Origin: Serratia symbiotica str. 'Cinara cedri'
GTDB lineage: Bacteria > Pseudomonadota > Gammaproteobacteria > Enterobacterales > Enterobacteriaceae
NCBI GenBank assembly: GCA_000238975.1
Contig: CP002295.1
Location: 372,001-436,000, forward strand
DNA length: 64,000 nt
Direction of reading: 5' to 3'
In this document: positions 43,866 through 55,432 of the stretch, piece by piece
How the letters are laid out: the number at the start of each line of letters is the position of its first letter
Position numbering within the stretch: the stretch's first letter is position 1
Program-made: the position numbers and the translations under genes
Notes under the pieces: model-generated
Database searches by the model: none
The model's input: the letters and a program-made list of their open reading frames with translations, nothing else
Told to the model about the DNA's origin: nothing

Positions 43866-44363
43866 GTGAAAAAGTGGTTATGTGCCCCAGGCCTTAGTTT
43901 AGTAATGACTGCTTTATCGAGTGTCCAGGCAGCAGATAAAATTGCTGTTGTTAATGTTTCTAAGATTTTTCAGCAGTTGCCTGCATCAGAGGCAGTTGCT
44001 AAACAATTGGAGAATGAGTTTAAAGAGCGCGCGAACGAACTCCAAAATATGGAGTATAGCCTTCAGACAAAAATGCAACAGCTACATCGTGATAGCGCCA
44101 CTATGAAATTGAGTGATCGTAGTAAATTAGAGAAAGAAGTAATAATACAGCGTGAGCAATTTTCTAATAAAGCACATGCTTTTGAACAGGATAATCGTAG
44201 TCGTCAGATGGAAGAACGTAATAAGATACTTAATCGTATTCAGGATATGGTAAAAGTTGTTGCTAGTAAAGGTGGCTACGATATAGTAATTGACGTTAAT
44301 GCTGTTGCCTATGTGTCTGCCTCTAAAGATATTACTGCTGATGTACTGAAACAGGTTAAATAA
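43866..44363 (+). CDS. skp: Periplasmic chaperone Skp (OmpH)
   Basis: Skp is a trimeric jellyfish-shaped chaperone that holds unfolded outer-membrane proteins between Sec and BamA. The precursor has 165 aa (E. coli 161). The start is GTG at 43866 with AAGGAG upstream. A signal peptide ends near SSVQA, and the mature part begins [16 protein letters not shown], typical of the OmpH family. A long charged helical stretch from about residue 40 to 120 forms the tentacle coiled coil. The C-terminus [13 protein letters not shown] is intact. It is only 4 bases ahead of lpxD, so the two are co-transcribed. Confidence 0.96.
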   Translation: MKKWLCAPGLSLVMTALSSVQAADKIAVVNVSKIFQQLPASEAVAKQLENEFKERANELQNMEYSLQTKMQQLHRDSATMKLSDRSKLEKEVIIQREQFSNKAHAFEQDNRSRQMEERNKILNRIQDMVKVVASKGGYDIVIDVNAVAYVSASKDITADVLKQVK

Positions 44364-44367
44364 TAAT

Positions 44368-45396
44368 ATGTTTTCAATTTCATTAGCTGATTTAGCACGG
44401 CAGTTAAATGCGCAATTACATGGTGACGGCAAGCTAATAATTACTGGGGTTGCTTCAATATACTCAGCTAAGCATGGTCATATCACTTTTTTATCAAATA
44501 GTCGCTATAGAGAGCAGTTAACTACTTGTCAGGCAACCGCTGTTGTAATTACTGAGGCAGATATATCCTATTGCCGTTCTGCAGCATTGGTGGTTAAAAA
44601 TCCCTATTTAGCTTACGCTTATATAGCGCAGTTAATGGATACAACGCCACTTCCTGCGCATGATATAGCTCTAAGTGCGGTTATTTCATCTACAGCTTCT
44701 CTTGGGAAGTGTGTTGCAATTGGAGAAAATGCGTTTATTGAGACGGATGTAGTACTTGGTGATAATGTGGTTATTGGTCCAGGATGTTTTATCGGCAAAC
44801 GTGTGCATATTGGAACGGGTACGCGTCTATGGGCTAATGTTACTATTTATCATGCGGTAGAGATTGGTAAGAATTGTTTGATTCAGTCTGGCGCGGTAAT
44901 TGGTGCTGATGGTTTTGGTTATGCGCATGAACGCGGTAACTGGATAAAAATTCCGCAATTAGGTGCGGTAATTATTGGTGATTATGTAGAAATTGGTGCG
45001 TGCACTACTATTGACCGTGGAGCGTTGGATAACACCCTAATTGGGAATGGTGTTATTATAGATAATCAATGTCAAATTGCACACAATGTAGTGATTGGTG
45101 ATAATACAGCCATAGCTGGCGGCGTGATTATGGCTGGTAGCTTAAAAATTGGTCGTGATTGCCAGATTGGTGGTGCTAGTGTGCTTAATGGTCACATAGT
45201 AATTACTGATAAGGTCACAGTTACTGGAATGGGAATGGTTATGCGATCTATTACTAAACCTGGGGTATATTCTTCGGGTATTCCATTACAACCAAATAAT
45301 ATTTGGCGTAAAACTATTGCGTTAGTAATGAAGATTAATGAGATTAGCACGCGCTTGAAAGTTGTAGAACAAAAAGTCAGAAAAGAAGATGCCTAA
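44368..45396 (+). CDS. lpxD: UDP-3-O-(3-hydroxyacyl)glucosamine N-acyltransferase LpxD
   Basis: LpxD adds the second 3-hydroxyacyl chain, on nitrogen, in lipid A synthesis. The protein has 342 aa (E. coli 341). The N-terminal uridine-binding domain ([19 protein letters not shown]) is followed by a long left-handed beta-helix of hexapeptide repeats and a C-terminal helix ([17 protein letters not shown]). The catalytic His lies in [20 protein letters not shown]. It continues the order skp-lpxD-fabZ-lpxA-lpxB. The start ATG 44368 gives the family N-terminus. Confidence 0.98.
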   Translation: MFSISLADLARQLNAQLHGDGKLIITGVASIYSAKHGHITFLSNSRYREQLTTCQATAVVITEADISYCRSAALVVKNPYLAYAYIAQLMDTTPLPAHDIALSAVISSTASLGKCVAIGENAFIETDVVLGDNVVIGPGCFIGKRVHIGTGTRLWANVTIYHAVEIGKNCLIQSGAVIGADGFGYAHERGNWIKIPQLGAVIIGDYVEIGACTTIDRGALDNTLIGNGVIIDNQCQIAHNVVIGDNTAIAGGVIMAGSLKIGRDCQIGGASVLNGHIVITDKVTVTGMGMVMRSITKPGVYSSGIPLQPNNIWRKTIALVMKINEISTRLKVVEQKVRKEDA

Positions 45397-45731
45397 CAAA
45401 TAAATGGTACGCTGTATTATGGCGATAAATTATGTATAAATTGATTATAAATTAATTTATATGCTATAGGGAGTATATTAGGGAATTTTCCTCACCTTTG
45501 AGCGCATATACTAATATGTAATTAGGGCGAGTGAGCATAGTTAATAAAAATGCATTTTTAGATAGGTCTAATCACCTATGCGTCCATCATGCCGAATACT
45601 AAATTAAACGCCTTGGTCACGAGACCAAAAGTGTAAAGAGTTGCCAATTTGCGGCCTGCACAATGATCTCTTTTGGGGTCTGTGCAGGCCGTGTTGTTAA
45701 TATCATCCGTTTTAAAGACAGGAAGAGTATT
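45397..45731 (+). promoter_or_regulatory. Structured leader upstream of fabZ
   Basis: The 335 bases between lpxD and fabZ include a G+C-rich perfect inverted repeat of 11 bases: CGGCCTGCACA at 45652-45662 and TGTGCAGGCCG at 45681-45691 with an 18-base loop. A second hairpin, TTGGTC (45613-45618) and GACCAA (45623-45628), loop ACGA, lies just upstream. There is no T-run, so these are not simple terminators. The fabZ start follows 40 bases later. In DNA this AT-rich such stems would be lost without selection. I infer an RNA element controlling fabZ or message processing; I know of no described family that fits. Confidence 0.6.
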
Positions 45732-46187
45732 TTGATTACTAACACTCATACTCTGGATATTGCAGAAATTCTGGAATTACTTCCTCACCGTTACCCGTTC
45801 TTATTGGTTGATCGTGTCTTCGATTTTGAGCAGCATAAATTTCTACGTGCGGTGAAGAACGTATCTGTGAATGAGCCTTTTTTCCAAGGACATTTTCCTG
45901 GGAAACCAATTTTTCCAGGTGTATTAATTTTAGAGGCTATGGCACAAGCTACTGGTATCTTAGCATTTAAAAGTGTCGGTAGACTTAAGCCAGGGGAGCT
46001 ATACTATTTTGCTGGTATTAATGAAGCTCGTTTTAAGCGCCCAGTAGTACCTGGCGATCAAATGTTCATGGAAGTTACTTTTGAGAAAACTCGCCGCGGG
46101 TTAACACGCTTTAAAGGCGTGGCATTAGTTGATGGTAAAATTGTTTGTGAAGCTACCATGATGTGTGCCCGTAGTCGGGAGGCTTAA
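45732..46187 (+). CDS. fabZ: 3-hydroxyacyl-ACP dehydratase FabZ
   Basis: FabZ dehydrates 3-hydroxyacyl-ACP in fatty acid elongation and competes with LpxA/LpxD for hydroxyacyl substrate. I choose the TTG at 45732 ([20 protein letters not shown]), which gives 151 aa, exactly the E. coli length, with AGGAAG upstream; a longer in-frame start at 45663 falls inside the leader hairpin and has no family support. The hot-dog active site is in [14 protein letters not shown] (His) and LILEAMAQ (Glu). The gene ends three bases before lpxA, so the two are coupled. Confidence 0.97.
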   Translation: MITNTHTLDIAEILELLPHRYPFLLVDRVFDFEQHKFLRAVKNVSVNEPFFQGHFPGKPIFPGVLILEAMAQATGILAFKSVGRLKPGELYYFAGINEARFKRPVVPGDQMFMEVTFEKTRRGLTRFKGVALVDGKIVCEATMMCARSREA

Positions 46188-46190
46188 TCC

Positions 46191-46979
46191 GTGATTGATG
46201 AAACTGCCTTTATCCATCCTAGCTCAATAGTTGAAGAAGGTGCTGTTATTGGTGCTCGCGCATATATTGGTGCTTTTTGTTATATCGGATCTCAGGTGGA
46301 AATCGGCACTGGTACAGTACTAAAATCTCATGTTGTAGTTAATGGCATCACTAAAATTGGTCGTGATAACCAGATCTATCAGTTTGCTTCTATTGGTGAA
46401 GTAAATCAAGACTTAAAGTATATAGGCGAACCTACTCGTGTTGAAGTAGGTGACAGTAATCGTATTCGTGAAAACGTTACTATTCATAGAGGTACTGCGC
46501 AGGGAATTGGTTTGACTAAAATAGGTAATGATAATCTTCTAATGGTTAATGTGCATATTGCACACGATTGTATAGTTGGCAACGCTTGCGTGTTAGCTAA
46601 TAATGCTACGTTAGCTGGGTATGTAGAGGTAGATGATTATGCTATTATTGGTGGCATGACAGCAATTCATCAATTCTGTATTATTGGTGCATATGTTATG
46701 GTTGGAGGATGTTCTGGTGTTGCCCAGGATGTACCTCCTTTCGTTATTGCTCAGGGTAATCACGCTACACCAATTGGTATTAATACTATTGGTCTTAAAC
46801 GCCGAGGTTTTGATGAGGACCAAATGAGGACGATTCGTAATGCTTATAAGATTCTTTATCGTCGCGAAAAAACATTGGCTCAAGCAAAAATAGAAATAGA
46901 AGCTCTAGCTAAAAAACAGCCAGTGGTACAGCAGTTCGTAGATTTTTTTACTCGTTCAACGCGAGGTATTATTAGGTAA
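46191..46979 (+). CDS. lpxA: UDP-GlcNAc O-acyltransferase LpxA
   Basis: LpxA starts lipid A synthesis by acylating UDP-GlcNAc. The protein has 262 aa, the E. coli length, from a GTG start ([18 protein letters not shown]), as in E. coli. The beta-helix repeats run to about residue 190, followed by the helical C-terminus ending TDFF-like ([13 protein letters not shown]). The catalytic His lies in [14 protein letters not shown]. It sits between fabZ and lpxB with 3-base gaps on both sides. Confidence 0.98.
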   Translation: MIDETAFIHPSSIVEEGAVIGARAYIGAFCYIGSQVEIGTGTVLKSHVVVNGITKIGRDNQIYQFASIGEVNQDLKYIGEPTRVEVGDSNRIRENVTIHRGTAQGIGLTKIGNDNLLMVNVHIAHDCIVGNACVLANNATLAGYVEVDDYAIIGGMTAIHQFCIIGAYVMVGGCSGVAQDVPPFVIAQGNHATPIGINTIGLKRRGFDEDQMRTIRNAYKILYRREKTLAQAKIEIEALAKKQPVVQQFVDFFTRSTRGIIR

Positions 46980-46982
46980 TTT

Positions 46983-48137
46983 ATGCTAAATCGTCCATTA
47001 ACTATTGGAGTAGTCGTTGGGGAAACCTCTGGTGATATTCTAGGCAGCGGATTAATACGTGCCATTAAGAGATCAGTGCCTAATGTGCGTTTTGTTGGTG
47101 TTGCTGGTCCATTAATGCAATCTGAAGGATGTGAAGCCTGGTATAAAATGGAAGAACTAGAAGTAATGGGTTTAGTTGAGGTGTTGGGGCGCTTATTGCG
47201 TTTATTAAAGATTCGTAAGGATTTAATTCGTCGTTTTAGTGCTCTAAAGCCAGATGTCTTTGTGGGTATTGATGCACCTGAGTTTAATATTACACTAGAA
47301 GGTCGGCTTAAGCAACGTGGGATTAGGACCATTCATTATGTTAGCCCGTCTATTTGGGCTTGGCGTCAGAAGCGTGTTTTCAAAATTGGCAAAGCTACTA
47401 ATTTAGTGCTAGTTTTTCTCCCTTTCGAAAAAGCGTTTTATGATCATTTTAATGTTCCATGTCAGTTTATAGGTCATTCAATTGCTGATGCTATGCCACT
47501 ACAACCAGATCACGTAGCAGCTCGTATTTCATTGAATATTAATATAAATGCGCGATGTCTAGCGTTATTGCCTGGCAGTCGTAGTGCAGAAGTGAAGATG
47601 TTGAGCGCTGATTTTTTAAAAGCTGCACAACAGTTGCGTAATTACTATCCAGATTTGGAAGTAGTGGTGCCGTTAGTTAACGCCCAGAGGCGAAAGGATT
47701 TTGAGCTCATTAAGGCTAATGTGGCTCCAGAGATGACCCTACATTTACTAAATGGACAGGGGCGTGAAGCAATGATAGCTAGTAACGCAGCCTTATTAGC
47801 ATCCGGTACTGCTACATTAGAATGCATGCTTGCTAAGTGTCCAATGGTCGTGGCTTATCGTATGGAGCCCTTTACTTTTTGGCTAGCAAGACATCTAGTA
47901 CATATTCCTTATATATCATTACCTAATTTATTGGCGGAACGAGCAATTGTCACTGAGCTACTGCAAGATGATTGCACTCCGGATAAGTTAGTAGCAGCGC
48001 TAATGCCATTGCTGGAAAATAGTTTATATAGTGAAAATCTTAAACAAGTATTTCTTACTTTACATCGTAGCATACGTTGCGGTGCCGATGAACAAGCTGC
48101 AAATGCGGTGTTAGAGTGGGCGTTATTACATAATTAA
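46983..48137 (+). CDS. lpxB: Lipid-A-disaccharide synthase LpxB
   Basis: LpxB is the inverting glycosyltransferase that joins UDP-diacylglucosamine and lipid X. The protein has 384 aa (E. coli 382). It begins [20 protein letters not shown] with the conserved ETSGD, and keeps [26 protein letters not shown] and [10 protein letters not shown] near residue 195. The C-terminal GT-B half keeps [12 protein letters not shown] and SLPNLL. It is the last gene of the lipid A cluster; the following rnhB is a fossil, so the message probably ends there or runs on to dnaE. Confidence 0.97.
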   Translation: MLNRPLTIGVVVGETSGDILGSGLIRAIKRSVPNVRFVGVAGPLMQSEGCEAWYKMEELEVMGLVEVLGRLLRLLKIRKDLIRRFSALKPDVFVGIDAPEFNITLEGRLKQRGIRTIHYVSPSIWAWRQKRVFKIGKATNLVLVFLPFEKAFYDHFNVPCQFIGHSIADAMPLQPDHVAARISLNININARCLALLPGSRSAEVKMLSADFLKAAQQLRNYYPDLEVVVPLVNAQRRKDFELIKANVAPEMTLHLLNGQGREAMIASNAALLASGTATLECMLAKCPMVVAYRMEPFTFWLARHLVHIPYISLPNLLAERAIVTELLQDDCTPDKLVAALMPLLENSLYSENLKQVFLTLHRSIRCGADEQAANAVLEWALLHN

Positions 48138-48139
48138 AT

Positions 48140-48748
48140 TTTTTATTTATCCTATATCTATGTTCTGTAGGTTTGCTACTCTATTTTTCGGTAGATATCT
48201 ATTGCTTTCTTGTAGATATTAGCTAGATAGTGGTATATTATTGGTTAGTACTTTTGTTGTGCTATTAATAGCTTTTCTTTATATGAAATTGTTTATTATT
48301 TGCCGAAGCAAATAATAATTCAATCAAAATAATTATTTAATATTATATAATACAATTGTTACTAAGGCAATAGTTAATTGCTTAAATTAAGCTATATTGA
48401 CATATATTAATTAATTTAATAATTATAAATTATTATTTTAGTTCTGTATAGGGTGGTTCCTAAATTATTAGAATAATATCATATTATGATAATTAATAAT
48501 AAATGCGAAATATTATTGCTGCGCATTTAAATAAAAGTCTAGTATAACACTGCATAATGAAAATTATTATATCATAGATTCTAGTATAATTCATTTATAG
48601 CTAATAAATGGCCCAGTAACATCATTTTCTTCTTAAATTATATCCTGGTATAGCAAGATGGATATTTACCTATAGATGGATGTATTTGTTATATTCAGGC
48701 GCTCGCATATTATCTTTATGGCTCAGATATTGGGCTTAGCTAGAAATA
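48140..48748 (+). pseudogene. rnhB: rnhB fossil (RNase HII)
   Basis: The 674-base gap between lpxB and dnaE is just long enough for rnhB (198 codons), which lies here in E. coli. At about 48,165-48,215 one frame reads FATLFFGRYLLLSC, resembling VAGVDEVGRGPLVGA with the catalytic Asp-Glu region altered. At about 48,640-48,670 GIAR and QDGYLP resemble GFAQHKGYP in two frames. At 48,695-48,741 RRSHIIFMAQILGLA resembles RRSFGPVKRALGLA, near the expected end. Positions of both ends fit the intact gene. Identity is low, so I rest on order, spacing and several short matches. RNase HII removes ribonucleotides from DNA; that activity would be lost. Confidence 0.55.
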
Positions 48749-48811
48749 TAGGCTGTAATACATTAGCTTTAATTGTGGCTATATAGAGTCACTTTATTCA
48801 GGTGTTTAAGT

Positions 48812-51800
48812 ATGGCCGAACCTCGTTTTATTCATTTGCGTGTTCATAGTGATTATTCGATGATTGATGGATTAGCAAAGATTGAGTCTTTGGTAAAGAA
48901 AGCTGCTACTTTATCAATGCCTGCTCTGGCAATTACAGATTTCACTAACTTATGTGGTTTGATAAAGTTTTATATTAGTGCTTGGTCTGCCGGGATTAAA
49001 CCGATTATAGGTACTGATTTTCGCATGCTTATCGATGCATTAGGAGATGAATTAGCAGATCTCACGGTGTTGGCTACTAACAATATAGGATACAAGAATT
49101 TAACATTACTAATTTCTCGGGCATATCAGTGCGGTTATGGACTTGCAGGGCCAATAATTAATCGTGACTGGCTAATTGAGCATCATGAAGGATTGTTGCT
49201 GTTGTCAGGAGCTATAAATGGTGATGTTGGTAAATTTTTATTGCGTGGCAATGAGATGCAGGTTGAACGGTCTCTTGATTTCTATCAAAAATATTTTCCT
49301 AATTGTTACTATCTAGAACTGATTCGCACTGGTCGTTCAAATGAAGAAAATTATCTACATGCTGCCGTAATATTAGCTACTACACGTGGTGTGCCAATAG
49401 TTGCTACTAATGATGTACGTTTTCTTGAAGAGTCTGATTTTGATGCTCATGAAATTCGCGTAGCTATTCACGCAGGTGTTACGTTAAATGATCCTAGGCG
49501 TTCACGTAATTATAGCTTTCAACAGTATATGCGTAGTGAAGATGAAATGTGTAAGTTGTTTGCCGATATACCGGAAGCGTTGCTTAATAGTGTTGAGATT
49601 GCTAAACGTTGTAATGTTACTATTCGTTTGGGGGAATATTTTCTTCCGCAATTTCCTACTGGTGATATAACAACTAAAGATTTTTTGGTACTAAAGTCGA
49701 AAGAGGGGCTAGAAGAGCGCCTTAAATTTTTATTCCCCGACGCAAAGGTGCGTATGCAACGTCGCCCAGAATATCATCAGCGTCTTAATACTGAGTTGAA
49801 GGTAATTAACCAGATGGGTTTTCCTGGGTATTTTTTAATCGTTATGGAATTTATTCAGTGGTCTAAGGAGAATAATATTCCAGTAGGTCCAGGTCGTGGT
49901 TCTGGTGCTGGTTCATTGGTCGCTTATGCACTAAAGATTACTGATCTTGATCCATTAGAATTTGGTTTATTATTTGAACGTTTTCTCAACCCAGAACGTG
50001 TTTCAATGCCAGATTTTGATATTGATTTCTGTATGGAAAAGCGTGATTTAGTAATAGATCATGTATCACATATGTATGGTCGTGAAGCAGTGTCACAAAT
50101 TATTACTTTTGGCACCATGACGGCAAAAGCAGTAATACGAGACGTAGGCCGCGTTCTTGGTTATCCGTATGGTTTCGTTGATCGCATTGCTAAATTAGTA
50201 CCACTTAATCCTGGAATGACACTTGAGAAAGCGTTGATCTCGGAACCACAATTATACGAAATTTATAAATCTGATGAAGAAGTTAGAGCGTTAATTGATA
50301 TGGCGCGTAAGCTAGAAGGAGTGACGCGTAACGCCGGTAAACATGCCGGAGGAGTTGTGATTGCACCGACTCAAATAACTGATTTTGCACCGCTCTATTG
50401 CGATGCTGACGGTCATCATCCGGTGACTCAGTTTGATAAAAATGATGTAGAATACGTTGGGTTAGTGAAGTTTGACTTCCTTGGTTTGCGTACTTTGACT
50501 ATTATCGATTGGGCATTAGAGATGATTAATGCACGGCGTTCTAAGCACGGTAACGCACCTATTAGCATTGCGACTATACCTCTAAATGATAAGAAAAGTT
50601 TTGATGTATTACAGCGCTCGGAAACTACTGCGATATTTCAACTTGAATCACGTGGCATGAAAGACTTAATTAAACGACTTCAACCAGACTGTTTTGAAGA
50701 TATGATTGCATTGGTTGCGTTATTTCGCCCGGGTCCATTGCAATCTGGTATGGTAGATAATTTTATTAATCGTAAGCATGGATGTGAGGAGATCTCTTAC
50801 CCGGATATTCAGTGGCAGCATGAGTCATTAAAATTAGTGTTAGAGCCAACGTATGGGATTATTCTTTATCAAGAGCAAGTGATGCAAATAGCTCAAGTAT
50901 TGGCAGGGTATACTTTAGGTGGTGCGGATATGCTGCGTCGTGCAATGGGTAAGAAAGATCCAGTAGAAATGGCAAAGCAGCGTAGTATTTTTGAAGAGGG
51001 CGCTAAATTACGCGGTGTTAATGGAGAGTTGTCGGTTAAAATTTTTAATTTAGTCGAAAAATTTGCTGGTTATGGTTTTAATAAATCGCACTCTGCCGCC
51101 TATGCATTATTATCTTACCAAACGTTATGGCTGAAAGCACATTATCCCGCTGAGTTTATGGCAGCTGTTATGACCGCTGATATGGATAATACTGATAAGG
51201 TAGTAGGGTTAGTGGATGAATGCTTGCGTATGGGGTTAAAAATTTTACCCCCAGATATTAATAGTGGTCAGTATCGTTTTCATGTTAACGATGCGGGAGA
51301 AATATTATATGGTATTGGCGCAATTAAAGGTGTAGGTCAGAGTGCTATTGAATCTATTATTAAAGCGCGTCATAGTGGTGAGAAGGAGTGCTTTAAAGAT
51401 TTATTTGATCTTTGCGTACGTAATGATACCAAAAAGCTAAATCGGCGCACTTTAGAAAAATTAATTATGTCTGGGGCGCTTGATCGTTTAGGACCTCATC
51501 GTGCGGCACTAATGAGTTCATTAAGTGATGCATTAAAGTTAGCTCATCAGCATGCTAAAGCTGAATCTATTGGTCAGGTAGATATGTTTGGTGGGCTATC
51601 GACAAAACCAGCACAATTAGGTCAGTATTATGATAATGTATCTCATTGGCAGGAGCAAGTTGTATTAGATGGTGAGCGACAAACGCTTGGATTATATCTA
51701 ACTGGACATCCTATTACTCAGTACTTGCAGGAAATTAAACGTTATTCTGACGGTCAGCGTTTGAAAGATATTCAACCAACAGGTCGGGGTCAAATGACTA

Positions 51801-52300
51801 CTGCTATTGGGTTAGTAGTTGCTACTAGAGTAATGGTTAGCAAGCGCGGTAATCGCATTGGTATTTGTACTTTAGATGATCGTTCAGGTTTTTTAGATAT
51901 AATTTTATTGACTGAGGCGCTAGAAAAATATCGGCATTTAATGGAAAAAGATCGTATTCTAATTGTTAGTGGACAGGTTAGTGTTAATGATTTTAGCGGC
52001 GGCCTTAAAATGCTTGCTCGTGAGGTAATGGATATCAGTGAAGCTCGTGAAAAAGCTGCGCATAGTCTTACTATATCCTTAACGGATGAGCAAATTAATG
52101 ATCATTTTTTAAATTGTTTGCGTCAGTCATTAGAACCATATCGATCAGGCAGGATTCCGGTGCATCTCTATTATCAACGAGAAGAGGCTAAAGCTAGGCT
52201 TTGTTTTGGTACAACATGGCGCGTAAAACCTACTAATAACTTATTAATGAATTTACGAACATTGGTAGGTAATGAGCGAGTTGAACTAGAATTTGACTAA
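48812..52300 (+). CDS. dnaE: DNA polymerase III alpha subunit DnaE
   Basis: DnaE is the replicative polymerase. From ATG 48812 ([20 protein letters not shown]) the protein has 1162 aa (E. coli 1160); an in-frame ATG at 48773 adds 13 residues absent from the family. The PHP domain is first. The polymerase triad is complete: Asp401 and Asp403 in [12 protein letters not shown] and Asp555 in [11 protein letters not shown], the E. coli numbering. [32 protein letters not shown] and [14 protein letters not shown] are intact. The beta-clamp-binding motif is QVDMF at 922-926. A C-terminal OB fold and the tau-binding tail end in VELEFD as in E. coli. accA follows after 12 bases. Confidence 0.98.
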   Translation: MAEPRFIHLRVHSDYSMIDGLAKIESLVKKAATLSMPALAITDFTNLCGLIKFYISAWSAGIKPIIGTDFRMLIDALGDELADLTVLATNNIGYKNLTLLISRAYQCGYGLAGPIINRDWLIEHHEGLLLLSGAINGDVGKFLLRGNEMQVERSLDFYQKYFPNCYYLELIRTGRSNEENYLHAAVILATTRGVPIVATNDVRFLEESDFDAHEIRVAIHAGVTLNDPRRSRNYSFQQYMRSEDEMCKLFADIPEALLNSVEIAKRCNVTIRLGEYFLPQFPTGDITTKDFLVLKSKEGLEERLKFLFPDAKVRMQRRPEYHQRLNTELKVINQMGFPGYFLIVMEFIQWSKENNIPVGPGRGSGAGSLVAYALKITDLDPLEFGLLFERFLNPERVSMPDFDIDFCMEKRDLVIDHVSHMYGREAVSQIITFGTMTAKAVIRDVGRVLGYPYGFVDRIAKLVPLNPGMTLEKALISEPQLYEIYKSDEEVRALIDMARKLEGVTRNAGKHAGGVVIAPTQITDFAPLYCDADGHHPVTQFDKNDVEYVGLVKFDFLGLRTLTIIDWALEMINARRSKHGNAPISIATIPLNDKKSFDVLQRSETTAIFQLESRGMKDLIKRLQPDCFEDMIALVALFRPGPLQSGMVDNFINRKHGCEEISYPDIQWQHESLKLVLEPTYGIILYQEQVMQIAQVLAGYTLGGADMLRRAMGKKDPVEMAKQRSIFEEGAKLRGVNGELSVKIFNLVEKFAGYGFNKSHSAAYALLSYQTLWLKAHYPAEFMAAVMTADMDNTDKVVGLVDECLRMGLKILPPDINSGQYRFHVNDAGEILYGIGAIKGVGQSAIESIIKARHSGEKECFKDLFDLCVRNDTKKLNRRTLEKLIMSGALDRLGPHRAALMSSLSDALKLAHQHAKAESIGQVDMFGGLSTKPAQLGQYYDNVSHWQEQVVLDGERQTLGLYLTGHPITQYLQEIKRYSDGQRLKDIQPTGRGQMTTAIGLVVATRVMVSKRGNRIGICTLDDRSGFLDIILLTEALEKYRHLMEKDRILIVSGQVSVNDFSGGLKMLAREVMDISEAREKAAHSLTISLTDEQINDHFLNCLRQSLEPYRSGRIPVHLYYQREEAKARLCFGTTWRVKPTNNLLMNLRTLVGNERVELEFD

Positions 52301-52312
52301 GATAGGAATATT

Positions 52313-53260
52313 ATGAGTCTACATTTTCTTGATTTTGAACAGCCAATTGTAGAGTTAGAAGCTAAAATTGATTCTTTAATAGAGATTAGCTGTCAAGACG
52401 AAAAATTAGATATTAACTTAGATGCAGAGGTGCATCGTCTGCGTGAAAAGAGCGTTGAGCTAACTCGTAAGATTTTTACTAATCTCGGCGCTTGGCAAAT
52501 TGCTCAATTAGCACGTCATCCGTGTCGTCCTTATACTCTAGATTATATTAAGTATATCTTTAGTGATTTTGAGGAGCTAGCTGGTGATCGTATTTACGCT
52601 AATGATAAAGCAATTGTTGGTGGTATTGCTCGCCTGGATGGTCGCCCGGTTATGATTATTGGTCATCAAAAAGGCCGTGAAACTAAAGAAAAAATCCGTC
52701 GTAATTTTGGTATGCCAGCACCAGAAGGTTATCGCAAGGCATTGCGTCTAATGGTTATGGCATCTCGTTTCAAGATGCCAGTCATTACTTTTATTGATAC
52801 ACCTGGTGCTTATCCTGGTGTAGGCGCGGAAGAGCGTGGCCAGTCTGAAGCTATTGCGCGTAATTTGCTTGAGATGTCGCGTTTACGTGTTCCAGTGATC
52901 TGTACGGTGATTGGCGAAGGAGGTTCTGGTGGAGCATTAGCGATTGGTGTAGGTGATAAAGTAAATATGTTACAATATAGCACTTATTCGGTTATCTCAC
53001 CAGAAGGTTGCGCATCAATTTTGTGGAAGAGCGCTGATAAGGCACCATTGGCTGCAGAAGTAATGGGAATTACTGCTGCGCGGCTAAAAAAATTGAAGTT
53101 AATTGATTCGGTAATTCCTGAGCCACTAGGGTCTGCGCATCGTGATGTACTAGCAATGTCTGCTTCGCTAAAGACGCAGTTGTTAACTGACCTACATTAT
53201 CTAGATAGCCTAAGTAATGAAGAATTATTAATGCGTCGTTATCATAGGCTCATGAGCTAG
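52313..53260 (+). CDS. accA: Acetyl-CoA carboxylase carboxyltransferase alpha subunit AccA
   Basis: AccA, with AccD, transfers carboxyl from biotin to acetyl-CoA, making malonyl-CoA for fatty acid synthesis. The protein has 315 aa (E. coli 319). It begins [20 protein letters not shown] and contains [40 protein letters not shown], and the oxyanion-hole glycines in [15 protein letters not shown]. The start ATG lies 12 bases after dnaE with AGGAAT between, so the two are co-transcribed. FabZ of the same pathway is encoded upstream. Confidence 0.98.
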   Translation: MSLHFLDFEQPIVELEAKIDSLIEISCQDEKLDINLDAEVHRLREKSVELTRKIFTNLGAWQIAQLARHPCRPYTLDYIKYIFSDFEELAGDRIYANDKAIVGGIARLDGRPVMIIGHQKGRETKEKIRRNFGMPAPEGYRKALRLMVMASRFKMPVITFIDTPGAYPGVGAEERGQSEAIARNLLEMSRLRVPVICTVIGEGGSGGALAIGVGDKVNMLQYSTYSVISPEGCASILWKSADKAPLAAEVMGITAARLKKLKLIDSVIPEPLGSAHRDVLAMSASLKTQLLTDLHYLDSLSNEELLMRRYHRLMS

Positions 53261-53745
53261 GATAACTTATAAGTGTATTTTAGCTAAGGTGATATTGTTA
53301 TGAGATGGGTTATGTTAATGTTTTAAATTAGTATTTACGTATACGGCGTATTTGTAGCAGGTACTAGACATAATCTTATGAGATTGTGTGATTTATTATT
53401 TTTATTTATAGATAGTGTATAGGAATTTATTTAGATTCTAATAAGTTTGTACTATCTGGATGTAAATGAGTTATATCATTAGGTACTTAGTTTACATTAA
53501 ATCAAATAAAATATTATCATATATCATGGTTTAGTATTACTACACTAGGTATATAGTAAACGAGCTGTGCTATCTTAGTGTGCATGCTCATTAAGCATAT
53601 TAACGATAATATTATAATTATAGTATATAATAAAATCTTGTGCTTTTCAGTGTTTCACTATTCATCTTTTTTATACTAGTTTACTAGGTAGTTAATAGTT
53701 TTTTATTGCTGAATATTTTTGGTATATAAGCGATCAATTTATTTA
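53261..53745. other. Gap at the ancestral ldcC-yaeR position
   Basis: In E. coli ldcC (over 2 kb) and yaeR lie between accA and tilS. Only 485 bases remain, with no readable remnant, so most of the interval was deleted rather than worn down. I see no promoter I would defend for tilS. Confidence 0.55.
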
Positions 53746-55071
53746 ATGGAAATCAATAAATTAGTATCTCAGGTCTTACATCAACTGAGTCAGCATCGGA
53801 AATTGTTAGTAGCTTTTAGTGGTGGTATGGACTCCACAGTATTGTTGCATTTGTTAGTGCAACTGCGTCAAAAGCATCCAGAATTTCAACTACGAGCATT
53901 ACATGTGCATCATGGGATTAACATGCTTGCCGATACTTGGGTGGATTTTTGTGAACAGCAATGTAAATCTTGGCAAGTACCGCTAAAGATACAATTAGTT
54001 AAATTAGCGGCTAAAGACCACGGTATTGAGGCAGCGGCCCGCGTAGCACGTTATACGGCATTTAATACTACACTCCAGGTTGGAGAGGTCTTAATAACTG
54101 CCCATCATCTTGATGATCAGAGTGAAACATTTTTACTAGCGCTGAAACGAGGTAGTGGTCCGTCTGGTTTATCATCTATGGCAGTAAGCAGTAGGTTGGT
54201 TAACTATCTTTTATTGCGGCCGTTTCTTAATTGTTCTCGTATGCAGCTTAAAAATTATGCTGAGTATTATAAGTTATCTTGGATAGAGGATGATAGTAAT
54301 AAAAATACGCGCTTTGATCGTAATTTTTTGCGGTTATATGTGTTGCCATTACTAAATAAACGTTGGCCTTATTTTACATCAGCGGTTGCTCGTAGCGCTA
54401 GTCTATGTTCGGAACAAGAAAAATTACTAGATGAGTTGTTAGCTGAGCGGTTGCATACTTTATTAGCAGAAGACCACTCATTGGTAATTGATGGTTTACT
54501 TAGATGCTCACCAGTATGTCGCTATGCTTTACTGCGTCGCTGGATTTCCATCCATGGCGTTATTTTGCCTTCACGTAAGCAACTACAATACTTATGGGAT
54601 GAGGTGGCATGTAGTCGTATTGATGCTGCACCACGGCTTCAATTAGGATCTTATCAAATTCGTCGCTTTCGTGGTCGATTATACTTATTGCCGTTGATGG
54701 CAAACATACGTAATATTCAATTGAATTGGTTACGAATATCACCCTTATCGTTACCTGATGGGTTAGGTATCTTAATTAGTGGCAAAGGTGAATTATATTT
54801 ACGTGCCCCGCAGCCATCACAAAAAGTAAGTATACGTTTTAGCGCTCATGGTAGCTTGCGCATTTTAGGGCGCACTCATTCTAGGCCTATTAAAAAGTTG
54901 TGGCAGGAATTAGCGGTTGCCCCTTGGTTGCGTGAACGTACTCCTTTAGTTTATTATGATGAGCAACTTATCGCCGCACTCGGTGTATTTATCTGTGAAG
55001 AGGGGCGGGTACTAGATAAGGAGCAACCGTGGCGGTTGCATTGGAATAAGAATCATGATTACAATACATAA
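53746..55071 (+). CDS. tilS: tRNA(Ile)-lysidine synthase TilS
   Basis: TilS converts cytidine 34 of the CAU-anticodon tRNA-Ile to lysidine, so that it reads AUA; it is essential. From ATG 53746 (MEINKLVSQVLHQLSQ) the protein has 441 aa (E. coli 432); a TTG at 53719 in frame lacks support. The PP-loop is LVAFSGGMDSTVLLHLL near residues 22-38. LITAHHLDDQSETFLLALKRG and WIEDDSNKNTRFDRNFLR are intact, and the C-terminal substrate-binding domain ends with GVFICEEGRVLDKE. In a genome rich in AUA codons this enzyme is indispensable. Confidence 0.97.
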   Translation: MEINKLVSQVLHQLSQHRKLLVAFSGGMDSTVLLHLLVQLRQKHPEFQLRALHVHHGINMLADTWVDFCEQQCKSWQVPLKIQLVKLAAKDHGIEAAARVARYTAFNTTLQVGEVLITAHHLDDQSETFLLALKRGSGPSGLSSMAVSSRLVNYLLLRPFLNCSRMQLKNYAEYYKLSWIEDDSNKNTRFDRNFLRLYVLPLLNKRWPYFTSAVARSASLCSEQEKLLDELLAERLHTLLAEDHSLVIDGLLRCSPVCRYALLRRWISIHGVILPSRKQLQYLWDEVACSRIDAAPRLQLGSYQIRRFRGRLYLLPLMANIRNIQLNWLRISPLSLPDGLGILISGKGELYLRAPQPSQKVSIRFSAHGSLRILGRTHSRPIKKLWQELAVAPWLRERTPLVYYDEQLIAALGVFICEEGRVLDKEQPWRLHWNKNHDYNT

Positions 55072-55150
55072 TAATATAATAATATATAGTAACTTACTAT
55101 TAGGATAGTAGTACTTGCTATGGCCTGTCATAGCAGGGTGACTTGTTGCG

Positions 55151-55415
55151 TTAGCCTGAAAGGCTAACAATAACAGTACCGATTTTTAGGTGAATAAAAC
55201 TCAGGATGTGATTTAGACGTAAACTGAGAGTATTGCCAACCTGATTAATAGTTAGGTCTCGATACCTTTAGTGAATTTCAGTTTATTAGCTCTGCCTTCA
55301 AGTTTTTCTTCATTGCGTAACTCTAGATACATAGAGTATTGTATTGACATGCTAGTTCCAGGCCTTCATAGTCATCGCAATTAATGAGTTGGTATTCATT
55401 ATTTATCAACATCAT
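55151..55415 (-). pseudogene. rof: rof pseudogene with two 1-base deletions
   Basis: Rof (YaeO) binds Rho and inhibits termination. Reading the minus strand from ATG at 55415, the first frame gives EYQLINCDDYEGLELACQ, matching TYQPINCDDYDNLELACQ. A shift then gives LELRNEEKLEGRANKL, matching LELKDGEKLQAKASDL. A second shift gives NTLSLRLNHILSFIHLKIGT then VIVS, matching ETRELRLDKITSFSHPEIGT and VVVS. The span of 265 bases is what an 88-codon gene plus stop would have after losing two single bases. Sequence between the lesions is well kept, so inactivation looks recent, or two sequencing errors exist. tilS is convergent, as in E. coli. The end overlaps an 8-bp hairpin, GTTAGCCT/AGGCTAAC. Confidence 0.88.
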
Positions 55416-55432
55416 CACGCACCAATAAACAC

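Noticed and set aside
45663-45731. Longer fabZ start at ATG 45663
   Set aside because: It would add 23 residues with no counterpart in the family and would begin in the loop of the leader hairpin; TTG at 45732 gives the exact family length with a Shine-Dalgarno sequence.
55150-55168. 8-bp hairpin GTTAGCCT/AGGCTAAC considered as the tilS terminator
   Set aside because: No T-run follows on either strand, and the bases belong to the 3' end of the rof pseudogene. It may still form a hairpin but I would not call a terminator.
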